A stretch of 64,000 nucleotides of DNA from Jiangella endophytica (GTDB lineage: Bacteria; Actinomycetota; Actinomycetes; Jiangellales; Jiangellaceae). Below the pieces are notes generated by a model. The model made no database searches, had not been told where the DNA came from, and saw nothing but the letters and a program-made list of their open reading frames with translations. The stretch covers positions 232,620-296,619 of the forward strand of contig NZ_QVAI01000009.1 of the NCBI RefSeq assembly GCF_003427025.1, given 5' to 3'. Shown piece by piece: positions 8,913-15,880 of the stretch (positions within the stretch are counted from its first letter, which is position 1; each line of letters starts with the position of its first letter). A program made the position numbers and the translations under genes.

Positions 8913-9946
8913 TCCGCCTTCCCGGACTCGGCGATGATCCCGGTGATGATGCCGCTGTCCTCGTCGAAGAACCTGTCCGACAGCGCGCTCCAGCTCTCGA
9001 AGTCGTTCTCGACGGTCAGCAGGTGCTCCGGCGCCGGGAACGGGTCGTCCGGGTCGAGCGCGCCCTCGACGCCGCTGGTGTCGACGCCGTCGATGACCGG
9101 GCGGAAGCCCTTCAGCGCGAACTGCCGCTGGCCGTCCTCGCTGAGCACGTAGTCGAGCCACTCCTGGGCCTTCGGATCGGCGTCCTCCAGCACCGCGCCC
9201 GGGTTCTCGATGAGGATCGTGGTGTCCGGGAGCACCCAGTCCAGCTCCTCGCCGTTCTGGGTGGCCAGGATCGTCTCGTTCTCGTAGGCGAGCAGCACGT
9301 CGCCGGTGCCGCCGAGGAAGCTGGTGGTGGCGTCACGGCCGCTGTTGGGCAGCGAGACGACGTTGGCGAAGACCTGGCGGACGAACTCCTCGGCCTCGGC
9401 GTCGGTGCCGCCGTTCGCCGAGACGTGCCCCCACGCCGCCAGCGCGTTCCAGCGCGCCGCGCCGGACGACGCCGGGTTCGGCGTGACGATCTCGATGCCC
9501 GGCTTGACGATGTCGTCCCAGCCCTGGATGTTCTCCGGGTTGCCGGGCCGGACCGCGAGCACGACCACCGACGACGACACCACGCCCTTCGTCGGGCCGT
9601 CGTCCCAGGTGTCGGCCACGAGACCGGCGTCGACCAGCCGGGTGACGTCGCTGGTGACGGAGAAGTGGACGTAGTCGGCGTCGAGGCCGGACTCCACCGC
9701 TCGGCTCTGGTCGCCGGATGCGCCGTAGGAGCTGCGGAAGCGCACGCCGGCGCCCTCGTCGGTCTGGTTCCACTCCTCGGCGATCGCGACGTTGGCGGCC
9801 TCGGGGACCGCGAAGCCCACGATCGACAGCGTCGTCTCCTCGCCGCCGCCGGACGCGTCGTCGGCGTCGTCGCCCCCACAGGCCGCGAGCGCCAGGCCGC
9901 CGACGAGAACGAGCGCGGTCGCTGCTGCTCTGGAACGGGTGCTCAT
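8909..9946 (-). CDS. Sulfate-binding lipoprotein of the ABC importer
   Basis: A 345-residue secreted lipoprotein, first gene of the importer operon. The signal peptide ends in a lipobox LAAC with Cys23 as the lipidated residue, followed by an acidic linker. The mature part is a type II periplasmic-binding fold of the Sbp/CysP family: it contains SYGASGDQSRAVESGL, the loop that binds the sulfate dianion in this family, and NPASSGAARWNALAAWGH. It captures sulfate or thiosulfate outside the membrane and delivers it to CysT/CysW. A promoter is predicted upstream at 10013-10040. Confidence 0.93.
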   Translation of the reverse strand: MSTRSRAAATALVLVGGLALAACGGDDADDASGGGEETTLSIVGFAVPEAANVAIAEEWNQTDEGAGVRFRSSYGASGDQSRAVESGLDADYVHFSVTSDVTRLVDAGLVADTWDDGPTKGVVSSSVVVLAVRPGNPENIQGWDDIVKPGIEIVTPNPASSGAARWNALAAWGHVSANGGTDAEAEEFVRQVFANVVSLPNSGRDATTSFLGGTGDVLLAYENETILATQNGEELDWVLPDTTILIENPGAVLEDADPKAQEWLDYVLSEDGQRQFALKGFRPVIDGVDTSGVEGALDPDDPFPAPEHLLTVENDFESWSALSDRFFDEDSGIITGIIAESGKAE

Positions 9947-9963
9947 GGGTGCCTTGCCCCCCT

Positions 9964-9977
9964 CCGCCCGCAGGCGG
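9964..9977 (-). promoter_or_regulatory. Short hairpin before the sulfate-binding protein start
   Basis: CCGCC-CGCA-GGCGG can pair as a 5-bp GC stem. On the minus strand it sits about 17 nt upstream of the ATG and abuts the purine-rich ribosome-binding region, so it could modulate translation initiation. Function is speculative. Confidence 0.35.
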
Positions 9978-10012
9978 GGTCGAGTGTCCGGATGATGGTG
10001 GAACGGCCAGTC

Positions 10013-10040
10013 ATAGTAATCACGGTGGTTTAGTGGCCAA
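10013..10040 (-). promoter_or_regulatory. Predicted promoter of the cys operon
   Basis: On the minus strand a -35-like TTGGCC (10035-10040) and a -10-like TACTAT (10013-10018) are separated by 16 bp. They lie about 70 bp upstream of the binding-protein start. This suggests that the transporter operon has its own promoter separate from the winged-helix gene. No experimental support. Confidence 0.45.
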
Positions 10041-10090
10041 TAGAGGCCGTCTCATATTTCGAGCAGTCAGTGCTCACATGCCGGGACGCT

Positions 10091-10113
10091 ACTGATCAGC
10101 GGTGCTGATCAGT
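10091..10113. terminator. Perfect 10-bp inverted repeat at the 3' end of the winged-helix gene
   Basis: ACTGATCAGC-GGT-GCTGATCAGT forms a perfect 10-bp stem with a 3-nt loop. It includes the stop codon of the winged-helix gene (10109-10111). It lacks a clear T-tract, so it may be a weak terminator, an mRNA-stabilising hairpin, or a dimeric-protein binding site upstream of the cys operon. Confidence 0.5.
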
Positions 10114-10660
10114 CCAGGCGGTAGCCGTGCCCGCGGAGCGTGTGGATCCGCCGCCCGTGCGGACCCAGCTTCACTCGCAGCCGCCGGATGTGGACGTCGA
10201 CGGTGCGGCTGCCCGCCCGGGTGCCCAGCGGCCAGACGTGGTCGATCAGCTCGGGCCGGGTGACCGCGCGGCGGCGGTTCTCGATCAGGTAGGCGAGCAG
10301 CTCGAACTCGCGGTGCGTCAGCGTCACCGCCCTGCCGTCGACGACGGCGGTGCGGGCGGCGTGGTCGAGCTGGAAGCCCGACCCGGCCTGCGGCTCGCGC
10401 TCCGGTTCCGCGATGGCGGCCTTGACGGCGCGCAGCTGGGCGCCGGCGTGGCTGGGGGAGCGCAGCGCGATCGCGGCCGACGTCTCGGCGGTGGGCAGCA
10501 GTTCCTGGGCGAACTCGCGCAGCAGCTCGGCCAGCTCGACGACGGTGGTGCCGGACCGGCCGGCCAGCGCCTCGTCGACCTCGACGAAGACGACCAGGCC
10601 GAGCGGGGACGGTTCGGCCGTCCCGATGGGATGAAGAGGGGACACGGCGGTAAGAGACAT
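10109..10660 (-). CDS. Winged-helix DNA-binding regulator (OmpR/PhoB-type output domain, no receiver)
   Basis: A 183-residue protein. The C-terminal ~85 residues (from about FQLDHAARTAVVDGRAVTLT) form a complete OmpR/PhoB-type winged helix: LTHREFELLAYLIENRRRAVTRPEL, then RTVDVHIRRLRVKL and IHTLRGHGYRLD. The N-terminal ~95 residues do not look like a CheY receiver and have no phospho-acceptor aspartate motif, so activation is probably not by a two-component kinase. It lies between the cys importer operon and the Cys-ending leader peptide on the same strand (10760-10831), so a role as sulfur regulator is a reasonable inference. A 10-bp palindrome overlaps its stop. Confidence 0.85.
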   Translation of the reverse strand: MSLTAVSPLHPIGTAEPSPLGLVVFVEVDEALAGRSGTTVVELAELLREFAQELLPTAETSAAIALRSPSHAGAQLRAVKAAIAEPEREPQAGSGFQLDHAARTAVVDGRAVTLTHREFELLAYLIENRRRAVTRPELIDHVWPLGTRAGSRTVDVHIRRLRVKLGPHGRRIHTLRGHGYRLD

Positions 10661-10759
10661 GTGTGACTCCGGGGAGGGGTGGCCGGGGTGAGGCCGGGGC
10701 GGACGGGATCGCGGGATGGGCGACGGGGAGCGGGCGCGTTCGGCCGCGGGATGCCCGGG

Positions 10760-10831
10760 TCAGTGACAGAGCTGGCTGGCGACGCGCATCAGATCGACGG
10801 CGCGTCGCTGGGTGAGCAGCAGCCTGGGCAC
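10760..10831 (-). CDS. Putative cis-acting leader peptide, 23 aa, upstream of the winged-helix gene
   Basis: A short frame starting at GTG (10829-10831) with a purine-rich AGGA about 11 nt upstream encodes MPRLLLTQRRAVDLMRVASQLCH. The core LLTQRRAVDLMRVAS is shared with the divergent peptide at 10970-11044. Small proteins with an RRxVDLxRVxSxLC pattern ending at or near a cysteine are a recurrent class of actinobacterial leader peptides found before sulfur-metabolism genes. Translation of the terminal Cys codon may sense cysteinyl-tRNA supply. It is 99 nt upstream of the winged-helix regulator. No strong attenuator hairpin was seen on this side. Confidence 0.65.
   Translation of the reverse strand: MPRLLLTQRRAVDLMRVASQLCH
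10775..10819. repeat. Left arm of a 45-bp near-perfect inverted repeat (leader peptide pair)
   Basis: This stretch inside the minus-strand leader gene matches the reverse complement of 10985-11029 at 44 of 45 positions. The match covers the codons for the common LLTQRRAVDLMRVAS core. The arms flank 165 bp that hold both divergent promoters. Near identity at the DNA level, including third positions, implies recent duplication-inversion or gene conversion, not just protein-level conservation. Confidence 0.85.
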
Positions 10832-10969
10832 GTCATCCAATTTCCTAGGTAAACGATGGGAAATCAATCGGGCATCCGCATCGTGGAACTCGGTCGTGGG
10901 ATGAGACGGCCATCCACATGTTGGGACGGTGCTTGCCGGGGCGGTGCCGCGGTGCGCAGGATCCCCGGC

Positions 10970-11044
10970 ATGCCGATCTGCCCGCTGCTGACCCAGCGAC
11001 GCGCCGTCGATCTGATGCGCGTCGCCAGCAGCCTCTGTCGTTGA
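10970..11044 (+). CDS. Putative cis-acting leader peptide, 24 aa, upstream of the sulfate exporter genes
   Basis: An ATG frame (10970) with AGGA 8 nt upstream encodes MPICPLLTQRRAVDLMRVASSLCR. It shares the 15-residue core with the leader on the other strand and also has an extra Cys at position 4. It is 98 nt upstream of the small membrane protein and YeiH-type exporter. A strong GC-rich hairpin (11076-11118) lies between the leader stop and the next gene, which suits attenuation. Family knowledge links such peptides to sulfur genes; the mechanism here is inference. Confidence 0.7.
   Translation: MPICPLLTQRRAVDLMRVASSLCR
10985..11029. repeat. Right arm of the 45-bp inverted repeat
   Basis: Reverse complement of 10775-10819 with one mismatch; it lies within the plus-strand leader peptide gene. 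See the left arm for the interpretation. Confidence 0.85.
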
Positions 11045-11075
11045 TCGCCGGTTCACCCCGCCTTCCTCCCTCTTC

Positions 11076-11118
11076 ACCGGCCCGGGCGGCCGGCCGCTGC
11101 CGCCTGCCCGGAGCCGGT
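11076..11118 (+). promoter_or_regulatory. GC-rich hairpin between leader peptide and exporter genes (possible attenuator)
   Basis: The arms 11076-11090 (ACCGGCCCGGGCGGC) and 11099-11118 pair almost completely with an 8-nt loop. The hairpin ends about 24 nt before the ATG of the small membrane protein, and no U-tract follows. It could sequester the ribosome-binding region or act as a Rho-type attenuation element coupled to translation of the leader peptide. Confidence 0.5.
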
Positions 11119-11142
11119 CCGCGACCACACGAAGGACTCCAG

Positions 11143-11286
11143 ATGAGTGACGGCGACACCGCGACCCCGGGCGTCGAGCGCGCCCGCCGGATCGCGCTCA
11201 ACGAGGACTGGGCGGCGACCATCGCCGGCCTGGCGCTGCTGATCCTGATCCTGGCCGGGGTCATCACCGCGGACGTGATCCCGTGA
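11143..11286 (+). CDS. Small single-span membrane protein
   Basis: A 47-residue protein starting at ATG 11143 with AGGACT upstream. Residues 1-20 are polar and charged, and residues about 24-44 form one hydrophobic helix (ATIAGLALLILILAGVITA). Its stop overlaps the GTG of the YeiH-type exporter in GTGA, so the two are translationally coupled and probably form one complex or act together. Not a recognised family by name; I infer an accessory subunit of the exporter. A fused N-terminal piece of the exporter, split by a frameshift, is unlikely because the exporter is complete. Confidence 0.75.
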   Translation: MSDGDTATPGVERARRIALNEDWAATIAGLALLILILAGVITADVIP

Positions 11287-12407
11287 CGGCGGCCGAGCCG
11301 GACGCCGCGGCCGCCCCCGCCGACATCCGGCCGCCGGTGTGGAGCCACGCCGGCATCGGCCTGGTCGTGGTGCTGCTGCTCGGCGTGCTGGCGTGGGCGC
11401 TGGCCGAGAACGTGCCCGGCTGGACGGAGGGCACCGCGCTGGAGGAGATCGGCGCGGCGGTCGAGTACCCGGTGTACGCGATCGCCGTGGGCCTGCTCGG
11501 CAACCTGCTGCTGAGCGTGCTCGGCGTCCGCGACCGGCTGTCCGGCGGCTTCCGGACCGAGTTCTTCATCAAGACCGGGCTGGTCCTGCTCGGCGCGTCG
11601 ATCAACCTCTCGCTGATCGTCGACTCCGCGGGCCGGGCCGTCGCGCAGGCGTTGCTGCTGGTCAGCGCCGTGTTTCTGTTCACGTGGTGGCTGGCCGGGC
11701 GGCTCGGGCTGGACGACAAGCTGCGGGCGCTGCTGGCGTCGGCCGTGTCGATCTGCGGGGTGAGCGCAGCGATCACCGCCGCGGGTGCCGTCCAGGCGCG
11801 CAAGGAACAGCTGGCCTACACCGCCAGCCTGGTCATCCTGTTCGCGCTGCCGTCGATCTTCGTGCTGCCCGCCCTGGCCGACGCCTTCGGCCTGGACGCG
11901 GCGGTGGCCGGCGCCTGGATCGGCGGCAACATCGACACCACCGCCGCCGTGACCGCGGCCGGCGCGCTGGCCGGCGAGGAGGCGCTGCAGATCGCCAGCA
12001 TCGTCAAGGTGACGCAGAACGCGCTGATGGGGATCGTGGCGGTGGCGCTGACGGCGTACTTCGCGTTCCGGGTGGAGCGGACGGCGGGCTCGCCGCGGCC
12101 GCAGGCGATCGAGCTGTGGCGGCGGTTCCCCAAGTTCGTGCTCGGTTTCGTCGCCGCGTCGGTCATCGCGACGATCTACCTGAACAACGCGTCGGCCTCG
12201 ACCGGGCCGGAGACCATCGCCGTGGCGAACGACCTGCGGACGTGGTTCTTCGTCTTCGCCTTCGTGAGCATCGGGCTGGAGTTCCGGGTCGGCGCGCTGC
12301 GCCAGGCCGGCTGGCGTCCGGTCGGCGTCTTCGCGGCGGCGACGGTGTTCAACCTGGTCGTCGCGCTGGGCATTGCGTCGGTGCTGTTCGCCGGGTTCGA
12401 GTTCTGA
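11283..12407 (+). CDS. YeiH-family putative sulfate exporter
   Basis: A 374-residue polytopic membrane protein with about ten hydrophobic helices. Conserved family segments are visible: FIKTGLVLLGASINLSL, SAVSICGVSAAITAAGAV and AGAWIGGNIDTTAAVTAAGAL. Members of this family (Cons_hypoth698/YeiH) are proposed sulfate exporters. Here it stands downstream of a Cys-type leader peptide and opposite a sulfate import operon, which supports a sulfur-anion substrate. GTG start, overlapping the small membrane protein by 4 bp. Confidence 0.88.
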   Translation: MTAAEPDAAAAPADIRPPVWSHAGIGLVVVLLLGVLAWALAENVPGWTEGTALEEIGAAVEYPVYAIAVGLLGNLLLSVLGVRDRLSGGFRTEFFIKTGLVLLGASINLSLIVDSAGRAVAQALLLVSAVFLFTWWLAGRLGLDDKLRALLASAVSICGVSAAITAAGAVQARKEQLAYTASLVILFALPSIFVLPALADAFGLDAAVAGAWIGGNIDTTAAVTAAGALAGEEALQIASIVKVTQNALMGIVAVALTAYFAFRVERTAGSPRPQAIELWRRFPKFVLGFVAASVIATIYLNNASASTGPETIAVANDLRTWFFVFAFVSIGLEFRVGALRQAGWRPVGVFAAATVFNLVVALGIASVLFAGFEF

Positions 12408-12460
12408 CGGCGGCCGCCCCTGTCCGGGCGTCTCGTGGCGCCCGGACTAGGGTCGGCCTC

Positions 12461-13495
12461 ATGACCTCTGGCCCGATCGACCTGCGCAGCGACACCGTCA
12501 CTCGGCCCACCGCCGCCATGCTGGCCGCGATGTCCGGCGCCGAGACCGGCGACGACGTCTACGACGAGGACCCCACGGTGCACGTGCTCGAGGAGCGGGT
12601 GGCCGGGTCGCTCGGGCACGAGGCCGGGCTGTTCACCGTCAGCGGGTCGCTGGCCAACGTGCTGGGCGTGCGGTCGCTGGTCGCGCCGGGGCAGGAACTG
12701 CTGTGCGAGGAGCGGGCGCACATCGTCCGTGCCGAGCTCGGGGCGCACGCCGTCTGGCACGGCGTCACCACGCGTACCTGGTCCGACCCCCGCGGCCACG
12801 TCGACCTCGACGCCGTCCGCCGCCTGATGACGCCCGACGCCGGCCCGTACCTGGTGTCGACGGCGGCGGTCGCGGTCGAGAACACGCACAACTTCGCCGG
12901 CGGCACGGTGCAGCCGCTGGCCGATCTGCAGGCCCTTCGGGCGCTGGTCGACCCCGTCGGGGTGCGCCTGCACCTCGACGGCGCCCGGCTCTGGAACGCG
13001 CACGTCGCGACCGGCGTCGCGCTGGCCGACTACGGCCGGCTGTTCGACACCGTCTCCGTCTGCCTGTCGAAGGGCCTGGGCGCGCCCGTCGGTTCGGTGC
13101 TCGTCGGCTCGGTGGCGGCGATCGCGGAGGCGCGGGTGTGGCGCAAGCGGCTCGGCGCTGGCTGGCGGCAGGCCGGGGTGCTGGCGGCGGCCGGCCTGTA
13201 CGCCCTCGACCACCACGTCGAGCGCCTGGCCGACGACCACGCGCACGCCCGGCTGATCGCCGAGGCCGTCGCCGACGCCGACCCCTCCGCCGTCGACCTG
13301 ACCGCCGTCGAGACCAACGTCGTCCTGCTCTCCGTGGGCGACCGCGCCGCCGACCTCGTGCGGCGAGCGGCGGCCGAGGGCGTGCTGACCGGCACGGTCG
13401 GCCCCGGCCTGGTGCGGCTCATCACGCATCTGGACGTCAGCCCGGAGGACGCCAAGCGAGCGGCCGGCGTCCTGGCCGGTCTGGTGCGCGGCTGA
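12461..13495 (+). CDS. Low-specificity L-threonine aldolase family protein
   Basis: A 344-residue PLP-dependent fold-type I enzyme cleaving L-threonine (or allo-threonine/beta-hydroxy amino acids) to glycine and an aldehyde. It begins IDLRSDTVTRPT, a family signature. It also contains VYDEDPTVHVLEE, the PLP-aspartate region LHLDGARLWNA and the probable Schiff-base lysine in CLSKGLGAPVGS. Start is ATG 12461; the long upstream extension of the frame overlaps the exporter gene and was rejected. It stands 53 bp after the exporter and may be in the same transcription unit. Confidence 0.92.
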   Translation: MTSGPIDLRSDTVTRPTAAMLAAMSGAETGDDVYDEDPTVHVLEERVAGSLGHEAGLFTVSGSLANVLGVRSLVAPGQELLCEERAHIVRAELGAHAVWHGVTTRTWSDPRGHVDLDAVRRLMTPDAGPYLVSTAAVAVENTHNFAGGTVQPLADLQALRALVDPVGVRLHLDGARLWNAHVATGVALADYGRLFDTVSVCLSKGLGAPVGSVLVGSVAAIAEARVWRKRLGAGWRQAGVLAAAGLYALDHHVERLADDHAHARLIAEAVADADPSAVDLTAVETNVVLLSVGDRAADLVRRAAAEGVLTGTVGPGLVRLITHLDVSPEDAKRAAGVLAGLVRG

Positions 13496-13551
13496 CGCCG
13501 CGCCCGGCCGGCTCGTCGTTCGTCCGTTCCGTCCACAAACCCCGCCCCAAA

Positions 13552-13631
13552 CCAAGTTGATCTTGGAGTTGTTCGGCGATCGTGGGATGGAATGTCCGAT
13601 AGATCTCCGAAGAACTCCAAGATCAACTTGG
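13552..13631. repeat. Dispersed palindromic element, copy A
   Basis: The arms 13552-13580 and 13603-13631 are complementary at 27 of 29 positions, with a 22-nt loop. The arm CCAAGTTGATCTTGGAGTT and the loop motif GGAATGTCCGATAGATC recur (the loop in opposite orientation) in the copy at 29736-29815. Lower GC than the surroundings. It has no coding potential of its own and resembles a REP/MITE-like element; it could also terminate the threonine aldolase transcript. Confidence 0.8.
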
Positions 13632-13789
13632 CTGGGGTGGCGGAACTGGCCTCAGCGACGGTCGCCAGCGCCCCGGCGATCGCGGCCCGTCCGTAGAGCG
13701 AGACGTCCGCGTCCATCTGTTGACCACAATCCCGACCTAGGTGACTATTCCTATAGTTCTGACGGGTTAGGTGGTTGGGAGGCGGCCGG
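13632..13789. other. Intergenic remainder before the TauE/SafE gene, with possible promoter
   Basis: Between the palindromic element and the exporter start there is no convincing gene. A TTGACC (13720-13725) followed by AT-rich sequence with TATAGT (13753-13758) could be promoter elements, but the spacing between them is too long for one promoter. On the minus strand 13630-13720 reads as a short open segment of unknown origin running into the repeat. Confidence 0.4.
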
Positions 13790-14695
13790 GTGCGTACCCT
13801 CGTCCTGCTGGGCCTGGTGGGTTTCGCCGCCCAGCTCGTCGACGGCAGTCTCGGCATGGCCTACGGCGTCACCTCCAGCACGCTGCTCCTCGCCGTGACG
13901 GCGAACCCGGCGGCAGCCTCGGCCACCGTCCACCTGGCCGAGATCGGCACGACGCTGGTGTCCGGGCTGTCGCACTGGCGGTTCGGCAACGTCGACTGGA
14001 AGGTCGTCGCGAAGATCGGGGTCCCGGGCGCCGTCGGCGCGTTCGCCGGGGCGACGTTCCTGTCCAGCCTGTCCACCGAGGCCGCCGCGCCGGTGATGTC
14101 CCTGATCCTGCTGTCGCTCGGCATCTACCTGCTGGTCCGGTTCACGCTGCGCGGGCTGCCTGTGCGCCGCGACCCGAAGCCGCTCGGCCGCCGGTTCCTC
14201 ACGCCGCTCGGGCTGGTCGCCGGGTTCGTCGACTCGACCGGCGGCGGAGGCTGGGGTCCGGTCGGGACGCCGGCGATCCTGGCCAGCGGCCGCATGGAGC
14301 CGCGCAAGGTGATCGGCTCGATCGACACCAGCGAGTTCATCGTGGCCGTGGCCGCGAGCGTCGGCTTCCTCATCGGGCTGGGCACGGAGAACATCGACTT
14401 CGCGTGGGTGGGCGTGCTGCTGGCCGGCGGTGTGATCGCCGCGCCGATCGCCGCGTGGCTGGTGCGCATCGTCCCGCCGCGGGTGCTCGGCTCGGCGGTC
14501 GGCGGCATGATCGTGCTGACGAACGGCCGGACCATCCTGCGCAGCGACTGGGTCGACGCGCCCGGCGGGGTGCGCGCCGTGGCGTACGTGGTGGTCGCGC
14601 TCGTGTGGGCGGCCGCGCTGGCCTACTCGATCCGCGCGCACCTGCGGCAGCAGCGGGCGGCCGAGCTCGAACCGGAACTCGCGCGCGTCGGCTGA
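13790..14695 (+). CDS. TauE/SafE-family (TSUP) sulfite/sulfur-compound exporter
   Basis: A 301-residue membrane protein with about eight helices in two homologous halves. Family features include the first-helix motif GLVGFAAQLVDGSLGMAYG and, in the second half, VAGFVDSTGGGGWGPVGTP, which is the TSUP signature. Substrate is probably sulfite, sulfoacetate or a related anion. Start GTG 13790 is preferred because GGGAGG (13777-13782) lies 7 nt upstream. It is the second sulfur-efflux candidate within 2.5 kb of the YeiH-type gene. Confidence 0.9.
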   Translation: MRTLVLLGLVGFAAQLVDGSLGMAYGVTSSTLLLAVTANPAAASATVHLAEIGTTLVSGLSHWRFGNVDWKVVAKIGVPGAVGAFAGATFLSSLSTEAAAPVMSLILLSLGIYLLVRFTLRGLPVRRDPKPLGRRFLTPLGLVAGFVDSTGGGGWGPVGTPAILASGRMEPRKVIGSIDTSEFIVAVAASVGFLIGLGTENIDFAWVGVLLAGGVIAAPIAAWLVRIVPPRVLGSAVGGMIVLTNGRTILRSDWVDAPGGVRAVAYVVVALVWAAALAYSIRAHLRQQRAAELEPELARVG

Positions 14696-14705
14696 CGCGC
14701 CGGGC

Positions 14706-15761
14706 TCAGAGCCCGACGGGGGAGGGGTCGCCGAGCCGGCGTCCCGCCGCCGGGATGAGCCGTCGCAGCGTCGACGCCAACTCGCGGACGTCGGCGCCGG
14801 CCAGCGCCTGCGGACCGTCGCACAACGCCGCCTCGGGGTCGGGGTGGACGTCGACGAGGATGCCGTCGGCGCCGACCGCGATGGCCGCCCGGGACAGCGG
14901 CAGGACGAGGTCGCGCCGCCCGGCCGAGTGGGATGGGTCGACGATGACCGGCAGGTGTGAGAGGCGCTGGACGATCGGCACGGCCGCGATGTCGAGCGTC
15001 GTCGCCGTGGCGGTCTCGAACGTGCGGATGCCGCGCTCGCACAGGACGATGTCGAGGTTGCCGCGCTGGGCGACGTACTCGGCGGCCATCAGCCACTCGT
15101 CGACCGTGGCCTGGATGCCGCGCTTGAGCAGCACCGGCTTGCCGGCCCGTCCGACGGCCTGCAGCAGCGCGGTGTTCTGCATGTTGCGGGCGCCCACCTG
15201 GAGCATGTCGGCGTACCCGCTGACGAGGTCGACGTCGCCCGGGTCGATGACCTCGGTGACGACCGGCAGGCCGGTGACCTCGCGGACCTCGGCCAGGATG
15301 TGCAGGCCGACCTTGCCCAGGCCCTGGAACTCGCGCGGCGCCGCCCGCGGCTTGAACGCGCCGCCGCGCAGCATGGTGGCGCCGGCCGCCTTGGCCATCT
15401 CGGCCGCCTCGAGCGTCTGCTCCAGCGACTCGACGGCGCACGGACCGGCGATGAGCGTGAAGGCGTCGGGGCCGATCATGACCGGGCGCGCACCGGTGCC
15501 CGTGCCGACGACGACGGTGCTGCGGGCCGGCTGGTGGTCGACGCTCACCAGCTTGTACGGCGTGGAGATGGCGATGACGTCGGCCACGCCGGGCAGGCTG
15601 CGCAGATTGAGAGCGCGGAAGTCGTCGACGTCGCCGACCAGGCCGATGATGGTGCGCTGCACCCCGCGGCTGACGAATGCCTCGCCGCCCGTGGTGCGCA
15701 CTCGCACCACGACGGCGTCGATCTGTTCCGGCGTCGCATCGGGCGACATCACGACCACCAT
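14706..15761 (-). CDS. aroF: Type I-beta DAHP synthase with N-terminal ferredoxin-like domain
   Basis: A 351-residue enzyme of the Bacillus/Thermotoga-like DAHP synthase family. Residues 1-70 form the small ferredoxin-like regulatory domain (MVVVMSPDATPEQIDAVVVR). The catalytic barrel contains LIAGPCAVES (PEP site), GGAFKPRAAPREFQGLG, KRGIQATVDEW and the metal site in PVIVDPSHSAGRRDLV. It catalyses the same reaction as the class II enzyme at 474-1835 but is unrelated in sequence. Feedback behaviour is probably different. It converges with the exporter gene, 10 bp between stops. Confidence 0.94.
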   Translation of the reverse strand: MVVVMSPDATPEQIDAVVVRVRTTGGEAFVSRGVQRTIIGLVGDVDDFRALNLRSLPGVADVIAISTPYKLVSVDHQPARSTVVVGTGTGARPVMIGPDAFTLIAGPCAVESLEQTLEAAEMAKAAGATMLRGGAFKPRAAPREFQGLGKVGLHILAEVREVTGLPVVTEVIDPGDVDLVSGYADMLQVGARNMQNTALLQAVGRAGKPVLLKRGIQATVDEWLMAAEYVAQRGNLDIVLCERGIRTFETATATTLDIAAVPIVQRLSHLPVIVDPSHSAGRRDLVLPLSRAAIAVGADGILVDVHPDPEAALCDGPQALAGADVRELASTLRRLIPAAGRRLGDPSPVGL

Positions 15762-15880
15762 GACGCAACCTCCAGCCTCGTCCCCAGTCTCGAAAGTAGG
15801 GCACCGAAACGCTGGTTCGGCGGGGTTGTCCGGGGAGTAAGACAGTTGGTCACAATCAGGTCACTTGACCTCTGATGTTG

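Noticed and set aside
9943..10014. 24-codon frame ending in ATGA overlap with the sulfate-binding protein
   Set aside because: The predicted -10 of the operon overlaps its ATG, so it would not be in the transcript; it also lacks the RRxVDLxRVxS core of the leader peptides.
13630..13720. Minus-strand segment reading MDADVSLYGRAAIAGALAT, possible gene fragment
   Set aside because: No family recognised and no start or stop context; could be chance coding in the flank of the palindromic element.
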